Assembly (NCBI GenBank): GCA_004009845.1
Contig: RMBW01000121.1
Location: 19,594 to 83,593, forward strand
Length of the DNA: 64,000 bases
Origin: Davidsoniella eucalypti
Lineage: Eukaryota; Ascomycota; Sordariomycetes; Microascales; Ceratocystidaceae
Direction of reading: 5' to 3'
Notes under the pieces: generated by a model
Seen by the model: the letters and a program-made list of their open reading frames with translations, nothing else
Databases searched by the model: none
Told to the model about the DNA's origin: nothing
Part shown: in pieces, positions 32,858 through 43,540 of the stretch
Layout: each line of letters begins with the position of its first letter
Position numbering within the stretch: the stretch's first letter is position 1
Program-made: the position numbers and the translations under genes

Positions 32858-34907
32858 CTACCCACGGTAGCCAAAACTTACCTTGGATGATTGATCATCT
32901 TGGTGATGGCTTGATCTTTGGTATAATTCCCCTTTTGAAGAACCGTTGGGTAACTTTGTGTTCTCCGGTAATATTTGCCGTTCGGGATTAACGTTTGGAC
33001 CATCAGGCTTCCAGGCGGTCGGCCTCTCGGGATTGGCCTCATCCGACAAGATACTCAGCGGGAGTTTGGGAGTATACTTCTTTTCAGCCTCAATTCTCCA
33101 AGTTTCCCATATCTTGCGATGCTCGGCGAACTCTTTTTTGCGTTTCTCCATTCGACCGGCATCTCTTTTTCTCTTTCGACTAGAACTTACGTTCTTCGAG
33201 GCTTGTTTATGTATTCTCCAAGGATTACCGTCATCTTCTAGCTTCTTATGTGCGGGTATAGGGAGCCTCTTTAATTTGGCCTGCTCAACAAACGGTGTGC
33301 CGTCGACCAGTCTAGCCATGTTGTTTTGATCGTCTTGGGCTCTTTTCTCAATATCAGGAAAAAGTGGCACGTTGTCGACGTCTTGGCGGGCAAGAGCGCA
33401 TCTATCAATTTCGATATCATCGGGTCTACCTGAGGCATTCTCAATCCCAGCTAACTCAACAGTAGTAAGGGCCGTGTTGTTATCATAGTCAAACATGTCT
33501 TCGGGTAACTGATCTATCGTCACCTTAGATGTCCCAATTCCATTCGATGGGGCACAGGAGTAGGACTTTTTAGCAGTGATGCTTGGGTCTGCATTCCCTA
33601 AGGCTTATATCTTGTTAGTGCTTATAAGGTAAGTCGAATCAGCAGGCTTACCAATATCGTGTTCTCTATCAACTTCAGGATACTTTTCACATAGAATCGG
33701 CTCTTCGAAATTTACAGAAGCTACCGTAGTTTGTGTTGCCTTGTTGAAACTCTTGTGAGGAGGTGGCCGAGGTGTAACATCTTCCAGAACGGATAGCATG
33801 GGAACTGAGCCACCGAAGTCTGTATCATCTCCTGCACTATCTCCATTCCCGTCTCGTAGGCTTCGTATCAGATATTCGAGGGCCTTGCGTAAATCACCAT
33901 ACTTGATTGCTTCAATGGTTCTTTTCTCGAAATAAGAAAGGCTTCGGATCGCGACTCCACAGCCATGACAACGTTCTTTATCCCGACTATAACGCAAAAG
34001 AGGGCAATTCGGACGATGTTCTACAAAATGAGGATACATAGTTAGTTACAAGACATACTTCCTTCGACCATCGATTAGATAGCGAACCTTGAAGTTTTGG
34101 GTGTGATCTTTGTCGGCTGTGTATGTCATCATTATGCTGAACAAAACGAACTTTATTGCTATATGACGTATATTGAACATCATTCTGCACTCTTGGTATC
34201 ATGGCTGCCGATGAGCAGTTGGTTCTTTTATGTCCATTGTGTCGCCGAGATGTTTTCGACTTTTCCAAGCGACTTGGCGCTCCAAGATTGATGTTAGGGC
34301 ACTGGCTACGATGTAAATCTAAAAATGCTTGCGTCAGTCTTGATTCCGAGTATAGTCATAATGAAGACATACCTTTGCGGTCTAGGTTCACTTCTTGATG
34401 AGAATGATGCGAGCGGCCGCGTAGTAACTTTCGAAGATTGCATTTTTCTAGTCTCGCAAACTTTTGGTTACTTGATGCCACGTTATGGCGAGATTTTGTG
34501 GTCTTGTTTTGTTTTGATAGTTGGTTCGATCCTAAAAACACGGTTCTCAGTCGCTGAGTCTCGTCGAAGTATGAGATGTTGTCTAGGGAATGTCCCTCTC
34601 GCCATTTTGCAGATGCCATGAGGAAGCTCAAGTCAGCGCCATCAAAACTACAAGTATACAATAGCTCACGCGATAGCTTTTCGCTATCTGGGGGTTTGTG
34701 GTTGCTGTTTAAGATATGGTCTGGCAGCCGGTGCTTTTCGGATATCAATGGTGCTTGATTGGTCCTACTATCACCCGTCTTGTATCTATCTGGATTGAAA
34801 GCTCGTTCGTATGATAACCGGTGCTCATGTGAGTGGATATCAATAGCACACCTCAAATCAGCACCATTCGCTCTGTCTTTGCTAGGAAATCCGGTCGGTC
34901 GACGCAT
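32858..34907 (-). CDS. Unrecognised four-exon protein, about 624 aa
   Basis: I do not recognise the family. Exons are 34373-34907, 34088-34318, 33652-34020 and 32858-33597; all junctions fit phase 1. The start MRRPTGFPSKDR is chosen because an in-frame stop lies just upstream. Short Cys/His segments recur at exon starts: LHRSQCPN (exon 2) and EHRPNCPLL..KERCHGCG (exon 3), possibly small zinc-binding units. A helical stretch SYFEKRTIEAIKYGDLRKALEYLIRSL follows. The C-terminal exon is charged and includes SSRKRKRDAGRMEKRKKEFAEHRKIWETW, a basic helix. The intron 34021-34087 has a weak donor GTTCGC. The last exon contains AAG|GTAAGT near the stop, so the true C-terminus may extend downstream by splicing. 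Confidence 0.6.
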
Positions 34908-35222
34908 TGGCTTTTGGAGTCGATTAATTCCTTTACCTGTTATACGTTGTCTCTCAAATCAGGGTTTTCTAGACCCCATAGCTATATTGAAGAGTATATC
35001 ATACTATGTGCTAGTAATTACAATGACATATAGCTGGTTCACTGGATGTAAGAGTAATAACAAGACATCCGTACTTTCTCATATATATACACAGTATATG
35101 AAAAGAAAGTATGTTACATGAGATAATACATTACTAAAATGGACTGATTACTTATGAGTCAAGCTAATTTAACAGTTGGGATTTTAATTTCACAGTTACG
35201 CTAGCCGTATTAGGAAATTGTA

Positions 35223-35244
35223 GTCACGTGGTGTCCCACGTGAC
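35223..35244. repeat. Palindrome with two CACGTG cores in the left TIR
   Basis: GTCACGTGG and CCACGTGAC face each other across a 4-bp loop (TGTC). The right TIR has only a single GTCACGTGAC, so the left arm gained 12 bp that created the palindrome. Confidence 0.8.
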
Positions 35245-35285
35245 ATCGTCGATTACAAGAAATCAAAAATATTTCTTACATCGCA

Positions 35286-35618
35286 TCACCACTTCACCAC
35301 TACTATAAGATTAAACATGCATGCCAGAATAGAAAAAAGACAGCTAGTTACCCGAGACGAGCCTTTACGTATAGACGGTTTTGTACGTGTGTTAAGCTTG
35401 CCATGCCGATCACAGCCATAGACCACTGATTTCATACCACCATTGGTGTAAGAAGACACAGTTGAAAAGGCGTACCCACGTACAGAAGCCCATGCATTAA
35501 TGCCTTGGAAAAGTGCCTCTCGAGAGTGGTAGTGTATTGTTGGAGGAGGGGCAAGCCGTATAACAGGGGTGTCTGTGGTATCTATAGATAGCCCTTTATC
35601 CATAGATGATGATGCCAT
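35286..35618 (-). pseudogene. Truncated FAR1-type MULE transposase inside the element
   Basis: The frame starts MASSSMDKGLSI. It then shows the FAR1-type start YHSREALFQGINAWASVRGYAF, a GMKSVVYGCDRHGK core and a basic KPSIRKGSSR leading to SCLFSILA. The chain then runs straight into the left TIR and stops after about 110 residues. The second half of the zinc-binding domain and the whole DDE catalytic region are gone, so the deletion junction lies at about 35320. Unlike the larger fragment at 6635-7261, even the DNA-binding domain is cut here. Confidence 0.8.
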
Positions 35619-35900
35619 TGTGGTGTGTGTAGAAAATAAAAAAGTAGGGTGGTGAAGGTTTTCATCATCGTGAGCAGGAGGTAATAACGGTGAGGGACCG
35701 TCTTCATAGATTTTTACTGCTTTATAGTATTCAATTACATATGTTTCATCTTATAGTAGTGATGAAGTGGTGATGCAATGTAAGAAATATTTTTGACTTC
35801 TTGTAATCGATGATGTCACGTGACTACAATTTCCTAATACGGCTAGCGTAACTGTGAAATTAAAATCCCAACTGTTAAATTAGCTTGACTCATTACTTAT

Positions 35901-36729
35901 ATTTCAAGATAGGTTAGTCAGAAGACGTCAAACTAGCATTGACCTCTTCGTCTTTATGATCGGTGTCGATGATCAAGTCACGTAATGTTTGGGAAATTGA
36001 CATTGTACAACATACAAAGAAGCACGCACACGGTAGATGTTGTAAAGTTCAGATGAGATTGAAGATTCATGACGCCATTTTTGAGTTTTACATACCACCC
36101 GAACGCCGCAGGCGGTATACGTGGTCTAAATATTCCACTCCAAACTTGTTAATATACACAAATTCTTGCAATGGTTCATTGAAAGAGTGGTTGGTCAATA
36201 TGTAATTCATGTTGGTTTTGATTCGTTGCCACTTGTCTCTAGTGTGCAACGTTACTCAAGGCCAACATTATAAGACTGCCGAAGATGGTATCAAAAAAGC
36301 GACACCTCATAGTATTGCCGACTGTAATGATCACAGCCAATCCGTCTATTCCCAGAGTTCTGGCCAGAAAATAGCAAACAAAGAAACGAAAATAGGCCCA
36401 ATTTTTAACAATAAAATGCAGGACACGAGAAAAAAAGATTGGGGAAAAAAAACGTCAAAGGGAATGAGAAACGAAGCAGTGTAGTAACGAAATATCAAGA
36501 CAGGAGAAGAGTGGAAGATGGAGCCCAGAGCTCATGCTAGCATCTGTCAGTCTTTCAGGGTGCCGATAGCTCATCGGTACTACTCTGAGAGAAAAAGACA
36601 AGTGCTTATTCGTACAAAAGATACCGATATACAAGAACGAGAAAAAGAGAAACATATGGTACAGCCGCTAGTATAGCGGAAGAAAAGAAGTATGACAAGG
36701 TAGATGAGGGAGGGGAGAAAAAAAGGGTA
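35901..36729. other. Intergenic region downstream of TIM23
   Basis: AT-rich. Small plus-strand frames (for example at 35963-36205) have no recognised family, and the region lies beyond the MULE end. The TIM23 3' end is at its right edge. Confidence 0.4.
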
Positions 36730-37534
36730 TTACAGGTCGCGGGGGGGAAGTTGTTCGATTTCAGGAAGAAGAGCCTTCTTGGCGATCTGTAGAGTAAAAT
36801 GTTAATAAGATATGAGCCAAAGAGGTCGTAGATATAAGACTGAAGAGGAAAAGACATACCACCCAGATAGTAGCAGCGCCAGAAACGACACCACCAGCAA
36901 CCATCATAGGCTTGGCACCCTTGGTACTCCGAAAAATAGCACCCGACATGAATCCAGCCACGATAGAGTTAGCCGCATCATGCTTCCCCCGGGCGGCGCC
37001 GATCAGGGCACTGAATGTGTTGTAGATGATAGCAATAACACCGGCGGAGTTACCCAAGAACGGGCCGCGCTTAGTAACGGCGTTGAGTACCGAGTTGAGG
37101 CGTAGTCTAGGTGGCTGGCCCTCGGAGCGACGCAACCCCTCCTGCAAACCCCAAACGCCACCGAGCGTCAAAAAGCCGAGGTATGTGATACCGGTGCCGT
37201 AGCATAGGTCATCTGTAAAACCGCGCGAGGGGATGACGGAGTGGTTGCTGGGCAGGGTAGCGTCGTCCAGCGAAATATACTCGAGAGCGTCCTTGTCGAG
37301 GCCGGCCAGCGGGTGAAGTAGCGTAGGGTCGGCAAATGCGGAGGGCTTGAGGAACGACTCGACGCCCATGTTTTGCGTCGGGTCATACGACGTCGTGGAG
37401 GCGCCGGTGCTGGTGCTGGGAGAAGCCGGAGAAGGCATGGCGGGCTGCTGCGCCGGCATATGCGAGGCAACGGCCTGGGCCTGCTGCTTGTCTTTGTTAC
37501 CGCCGCCGGTAATGGTGTTCCATAGTGAGGGCAT
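36730..37534 (-). CDS. TIM23: Mitochondrial import inner membrane translocase subunit Tim23
   Basis: Channel subunit of the TIM23 complex, which imports presequence proteins across the mitochondrial inner membrane. Exons 36860-37534 and 36730-36786 give 243 aa; the C-terminal exon reads IAKKALLPEIEQLPPRDL. The hydrophilic N-terminal half (residues 1-95, Gln/Pro/Ser/Thr-rich, then SFLKPSAFADPTLLHPL) is the intermembrane-space receptor part. Four membrane segments follow, starting at CYGTGITYLGFLTLGGVWGL. The PRAT-family signature is visible in the middle: ALIGAARGKHDAANSIVAGF with Arg, Asp and the small-residue spacing. Length and layout are normal for fungi. Confidence 0.93.
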
Positions 37535-38048
37535 ATTGCAAGACTAGATATTAATTATATATATGCCTGTTATGTTCCAGAGGAAAGAAAAAGCAAAGCA
37601 CAAGAGAAGTAACAACGAAAATGAATGACCCGCCACAATAGTTCTAGCTGGAAGCAAATGACAAGGTTTTACGTCGGGCAAGGCAAAGAAAGAATTATCA
37701 CGACTAGACTACTACCACCAACGGGCTGGAATCGGAGTTCTTAGGCGTCATTCGGCTCATATTCTTGTCGAGACGTTTCTAATGTGCAAAGAAAAATTTT
37801 GGTTGTTATCAGCTTAAGTGCCGCCACACCAACGCCACGACGTGGCGGGTCCAAAAATGAAAACAATAAATATATGTGACTAAGCATTTATTAGAAAGTT
37901 ATGTGCTCCACTTCTAAAGCGGGTCGGGTCTCAACCGAGTATAAATTTCTCACAACGGCGCACCTTTCATTTTTTTCCTTTTCCTTTTCTTTTCATCATC
38001 AGTACGGGTGATTTCTGCACCGTCAAGTGAAGAAATCATTTGTCTACA
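37535..38048. promoter_or_regulatory. Divergent promoter region of TIM23 and a possible plus-strand gene
   Basis: Contains TATAAATTT near 37951 and a CT-rich block (CTTTTCCTTTTCTTTT, about 37975-38000) immediately before an ATG at 38049. This arrangement looks like a working fungal promoter on the plus strand. Confidence 0.4.
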
Positions 38049-38476
38049 ATGGCGGCTCCGCTACGGCGGCTTGCTGAGGGTTGTCCATTCGATGGGTTTC
38101 CTTCCGTTCCCGGCCCTCTTAAGTAACGATTTTTTTTTCGATCACCAACCTATCAGCCACTGACGTCTGGTCTACCAGGTTCTTGACTGTGGGGTGCTCG
38201 CGACATTTCAATAGCATCGTGCAAGTTTTTATATGTATCTTTTGTGCCCAGGTAGCATTGGTTTCTAGTATAGTTAGACATCATCGCAACTGCTCGTGCC
38301 TCTATATATCGTCTTTGTTACGTCGTGTCTTATCATCGCGTCTTGTCCGTCTCGTTGGCGCGACGAACGGTTCATGTCACATATCACAGTCAAGGCTTCT
38401 AAAAAAAATTAGTACGCCTGTGTCAACGTGCTCTATGTGGTGTAAAGGTACTTCAAGACTGTTGTGCAACTCCTAG
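38049..38476 (+). CDS. Possible small spliced gene, unrecognised
   Basis: ATG in good context (CTACAATGGC) starts MAAPLRRLAEGCPFDGFPSV, then a plausible intron (38129-38179: GTAACG, branch CACTGACG, CAG) joins KFLTVGCSRHFNSIVQVF. The frame stays open to 38476, but the remainder is Cys/Ser/Leu-rich and looks non-conserved. I cannot assign it. It may be a real short gene, the start of a decayed gene, or a chance frame downstream of a promoter. Confidence 0.2.
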
Positions 38477-41400
38477 GTAATTGTCTGACAGCAATACCAC
38501 CGGCCATTTCGCCATTGGGATTTCATCTGTGTTGAATACACTATCACAGAAAATTTGATTTCGGGGGTCCCAGTCCGTTGTTAACTCTATTTTTTTCCCT
38601 TTGTCGGGATACCACGTCTTCAATAGCACAATGATCCAGGGCCAGTGTAATATAAAACTCATCTGTAAATGACATCATGAATTGCAAATGTCCATCAAGG
38701 TAGGAAAACAGATGTTAATATCGATAATGTACAACATAACTCAATCCCCTCGGTATGTAAATAAGGATAAGGAAAGCGAGCGTTGGTATATAAACTCACA
38801 CATCGAAAATAGGCAAGTGACCTGTATAACTGACCGGCGCCCATTAAGGAATTAATTGATGGCGGGATTATACAGCTATACTTGAGAATATAGCGGGAAG
38901 GGGTCTGTTGTAGTCTAGATTGATATATGACTTCAAATCTTGTACTATACAATAACCGATGGTGCGCGACAACCTGTCATGATGTAGGGGGTGTGTTTCT
39001 TGGGACAAGTAGGGTTGTAACTGGTTCACGGTAGATGCCGATGCATAACAACGGTCTCGGTATCTCAAAATAGACAGAGGAAGCACGGAAGGATGTTGTT
39101 TGTGATCATACTGAGATGGCTACCACTAATATTGAAACTAGTGAGCTTTTCATCGATAAAAAGTCTAAGACGTGCCTGTCTCCAGGGCGGTTGCAAAATG
39201 AGATGCTTCTACCTGCTCTTTAGGTTGTATAGATGGAAATGCAGTTATTGTTGATAAAAAGTTGTTATCATGAATGTACGCCAATTTTGTTTTGCTTTTA
39301 AATATAGCCACAGCGATGCTGTTCAGATGAGATACTATATCATAGAGAAAGAGGCACAATAAGTTTTAGGTATTTCATCGTAGCCATAAGCTTATTAGCC
39401 TTGATTGATTGAAACTATTTTACGATAACCAGATGATGCTAAGAACAAGAGAAAACGAGAGAAAAAAATGACTCGGGAAGCCAGAACAGAACTTGCCAGA
39501 GATTGCTTAGGGTTTCTAAAGTTATCAGGAAGGTTCTTAAAAATCGTAAATATAGGGTTTCGGGTATTATGGGTTTCAGTTAGGGTTAACGAGTGAAATA
39601 CCATAGTCACTTCAGATCACTTTTAGATAGACTTTGTCCTCTATTTTCACATTGTAAATGGTAATAGCAGAACTTAGTGTGTAGGTGATCGTAGTGTACA
39701 TCTGATACTTTTTCTATTTCTTGTCTGCGTACCTCTAATCTTATGGACTTGTATAAACTCTTGATCCAAGCCCCTTTTCTATGTAATAAGCAAGTGAACA
39801 ACATTTATGGCCTAGTAATTGCAGGTGAACAGAAATGGGTTAAAGCCTGCTTTGAGCACGAGATAAGGATCATAACTATGTAAATGCCGTGACTTTAGTG
39901 ACTTTTCTTACATTTTTTCCTGAGGGCTTCACCTTCCTTTTGCCCTTCTTTTCCTGAGTTGCTCTATAGGACTGTAACAGTAAAATCTAGATTAAAAGAC
40001 TAATGACTACACAACTAATTATACGAACTATTCTAACTATGCAGACATGTATTTGAACGTATATTTTGATTAAAAATGTGCATTGAGAATTATCTATAAA
40101 GTAAAGATGGAAACTAGAAATTTACACACTAGGATTGCCGCTCCTATTTCTGGGTTGCTTTGTACCTTCGTAATTATGAACAAGCTTTTCAGTCTTTGTT
40201 TTAGTGTAGTAGAGTCTACATAATGCTTCAGTTTAAAGTTATCTAAGCATCTAAGCTATAAAAGGGATCATTTAGAAGGGAGGCAGTTATCATACTTTAT
40301 TTATATAATGTTTGGACGTTAAGCTAACAGCTCCCTTCTTTTGAATGTATCTCGATGTTCAGAATGAAATTTGCCACATAATAGTCAATAGTCATCTATA
40401 TGAATATACACTTGGAGCTGATGGGGCCTTTTTTGGTATGAAAAGGTAAGGATGTCTACCTCTGTTCTACGTCTTTACAATCTTTACAATCTCTACTACA
40501 GTCCCTACTACAGTATCCAACTAAAGGTTCCCTATTCGTAACTAAATAGTTCTTCTTGTATTCTATTCTTTCTTACTTGTTGATCTTAGTCTTTGAAGCC
40601 AACTTTTATAAAAAGCCAAGAGTCACACCTACACTGTTTTTATAAGATAGAACATCTACAAAAGAGGGTTACATCTTAGTTTCTAGAATTTGCTAGTTGT
40701 TAATATTGGACTTTGACTTCAACTTGTAACAGGTCAAGAAAACAATCAAATTCCACTATCTGAGTAATAGGAAGATCAAGAAGTAGTGAAGAGTAGAATA
40801 TGTGCAGGTATGTAGAGAAAAGTCTGGGCTTGCATTCAAAACGTATGGAGTAACAAAGACTAAACAAGTTAAAGATAGTACTTTATAGATGTCTATAGAT
40901 GTGCCTATTTAATTAACTAGTTCTCTTTACATCTCGTTATTTTCTAGTTCTTGACCTTGGACTTGGCTTTTTCCTTTTTCAATTCGTAGTTGCACTGAAA
41001 ACTACGCAAGTATTAATGTTGGCTAAAATAAGCTCTTTTACCTTGGTTACTGATTCTACCACCCTACAGTTTGCAGCAATAGACAAGATTATCAAGCAAT
41101 ATTACATAGGTCAAAGGTCAAGAATCATACCTATACTACATATACCTAAGTCTTTGGAAGCCAATTGCAAAGACAAATGGTCTAGAAAAGAGAGTTATAG
41201 TCTTTCCAAACGTCAGTAGGTGCTTTTAATTGAAATATATTTTCGTGCCTACATAAATACTGATACTAATTACTATTCTGTTTGCTGTCGGTATACCTCC
41301 AATGGCATGGAACCTTCTTACATCCCTCTTCTATTTAATGGATAAGTGAACTAGATCTATCACAAATGAGAAGGTTTAGAGATGTTCTGGCAATACACCC

Positions 41401-43540
41401 TAACATGTAACGTACATGTTACCTCCATCAGATTAACGAATGTTTTCAAAAACAGATGTACATACGTAAGGATCACAGCTAAATGTTATAGCTTTAATGG
41501 GTCAAGGTACTCACTCGTATGGTACATTGTCCAGTATTGTATTTTTCCTTGGCTCACGAATGTTATAGCTACAATGGCAGCAAAATGACCGGTGAATCCG
41601 CTACATAGTTGAATGGGGATGCTACAGCCGATAGACAGATGCTCGAGTGTCACAATTTAAGTGTACCTATCACGAAATTGAGATTTTATTCTATTTTAGA
41701 AACAAACTGATAGGCCGAGACTAGACATAGATTTGCGTCGACACTTGAGGAAACTCAGCCCTGGGTCCGCATTTATTTTCGAGGAATTCGATGTAGAAAT
41801 TCTTGTGAAGTAAAAACTTACCGGTGACCGATTCAGCAATAATGATATCCGTGAATTGCAATGGTGTTTTATTGTGAGCCCATCGACCTGGGGGAGCTGA
41901 GGCAGGCCGGTTTAATCAAGATGAGTTAAGCCTTGTTCTTCAGACTCAATGTGAATTGCTTGTTGATTTTTTAATTTTTACTTTTTACTTTAAAAATAAA
42001 TCCTACATATAGTTGCTGGAATCGAAAATAGTATATGTGTTTATCCTAGCCACCTCTCAATCGAAAGAGGGATAGTTGCGGCTGTGAGTCGATGCAAATG
42101 CAATAAAAACAGTTGTGAAGAACTACAAAGTTGATTGGCTAGAAGAATACTTATATTGCACTGAGAAAGACTATTGGGCAGAGAATCTGCTGTACCGTCT
42201 CACACTAAACTAAAGCAACATGGCATTATTGCTAAGAATTGGGTCATTGCGCCGTCTCTCACACTGTAAAAATAGGTGTGCTGGGTGGGGATGGACGTTA
42301 TACAGGCCTGTAAATGTCAGCCCAAGTCGCCACGCCTTGTAACTACGAAAGAAATATATAAGCACTAGAAGAACAGAAAGCCTGTACTTGAAACAACTAA
42401 ATCAGTCAGAAGCCCCCAAGGCGGTAAACTAAAGTCGCACTAAGCACGAAGATTATATTATAATGCGAATTTGGACATACAACACAGAATGCCTGATTAA
42501 GAGCATGGCAAGACACTGGCTTTTATCACGACGTATAGCTGTGTGTATATCAGGATCTTTGCTGCCAAGTTCAGTCGGGTTGTTCCTTTTAACTGCTACC
42601 GTACTATCTACGCCGGAAATCCGTCTTTGCAACCGCTCTGTCAACTTACTGGACACCATAAAGAGCAATAAAAAAGGGAAAAAATACCCAAGTGACTGAG
42701 AAAAGCTATTAAGGCAAAAAAACAAGCACAAAATGAACGATAAACGATACCCGGTGCATTTATACCGGTCTGCCTGTTTAATCTCCCCTCTTCACGATAA
42801 ACCCTCCAATCTCCTGTTAATAAAGTTGCTATAACTATACGTAGCCTACACATGCGCTTCTCAAGAGAGACCCTCCTTACAACGGGCTACGTTGATACGC
42901 GAATTCTACTCTTTTCACCCCAATATATTGATAAATTATTATAAAATATAACCGTCTTATAGTAGATAAAGAGCCAAATTTGAGAATCACCAGAGAAAAC
43001 ACCGAGTCAGCGGTTAGCTGTGTACTTCAAGCGGCACCCAAGTCAAAGCCGTGTAAGAGAGAGCTTTGCTAGGATCTCGTACAGAGAATTCAACTAATCA
43101 TAAGGTCTCTTCTAAGACGGTCGTTTAAGGCATTCTATTGGCTTCTATCACCATAGTGTGGCCGAGATACTGTTCGTTCGATAAATACACTCCCATTGAA
43201 CGGAGGCATCATCTGTTATAGTATTCGAGAAGTTCGATGAGCTATCGACAGCAGATTTTCCTCGAGTACTAACTTGATGTGGCCGTGCCATAGACACAAT
43301 AACTGTATATATATCGTGACCTCCCCCTCTTCAGTTTCTGTTCTGGTCCTCTCTTCATCACGCATCTCTGCACCCCAACTTCGCTGTCTTCCTCATCACT
43401 TCTCTTTTTACCTTCTTCACTATCCATCCCTCCAATCTTCCGTTGTCGTCTATAGACATCAGCTATATCTTTGCTTTTCAAAGCCTTGAAACCTTTCACT
43501 ATCACCAAATCTTTGTCGAAAGACCATTCTATCAGCCAAC
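38477..43540. other. Five-kilobase gene-free AT-rich region
   Basis: No coding exon chain is seen. The most AT-rich part (about 39800-41300) carries short degenerate repeats related by C/T and A/G changes (for example 40615-40635 and 41117-41137). This fits an old repeat decayed by transition mutation. The last 300 bp should contain the dioxygenase promoter, which is C/T-rich. Confidence 0.5.

Larger units (their letters stand above)
35156..35891 (-). mobile_element. Complete 736-bp non-autonomous Mutator-like element with 9-bp TSD
   Basis: The target duplication ATTACTTAT stands at 35147-35155 and 35892-35900. Immediately inside are long terminal inverted repeats: left about 35156-35319, right about 35741-35891, both starting GAGTCAAGCTAATTTAACAG from the outside. 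The arms match almost base for base except for a 12-bp insertion in the left arm and scattered substitutions. Long TIRs plus a 9-bp duplication plus a FAR1-type gene fragment inside identify a MULE. Autonomous members are several kb long, so the middle is deleted. Confidence 0.9.

Noticed and set aside
34201..34398. Plus-strand frame with a C2HC-like zinc finger (CPLCRRDVF..HWLRC).
   Set aside because: It lies antisense to exons 1 and 2 of the minus-strand four-exon gene, spans its intron, and has no partner exons; the minus-strand model has long frames and matching phases.
34480..34560. GGTTCGATCC resembling a tRNA B box.
   Set aside because: No A box, no acceptor stem pairing and no cloverleaf; no tRNA, rRNA or snRNA was found anywhere in the window.
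39500..39590. Interstitial telomere-like TTAGGG/AGGGTTT units.
   Set aside because: Only two exact TTAGGG units in about 80 bp, not in tandem; within chance for AT-rich DNA with G runs.
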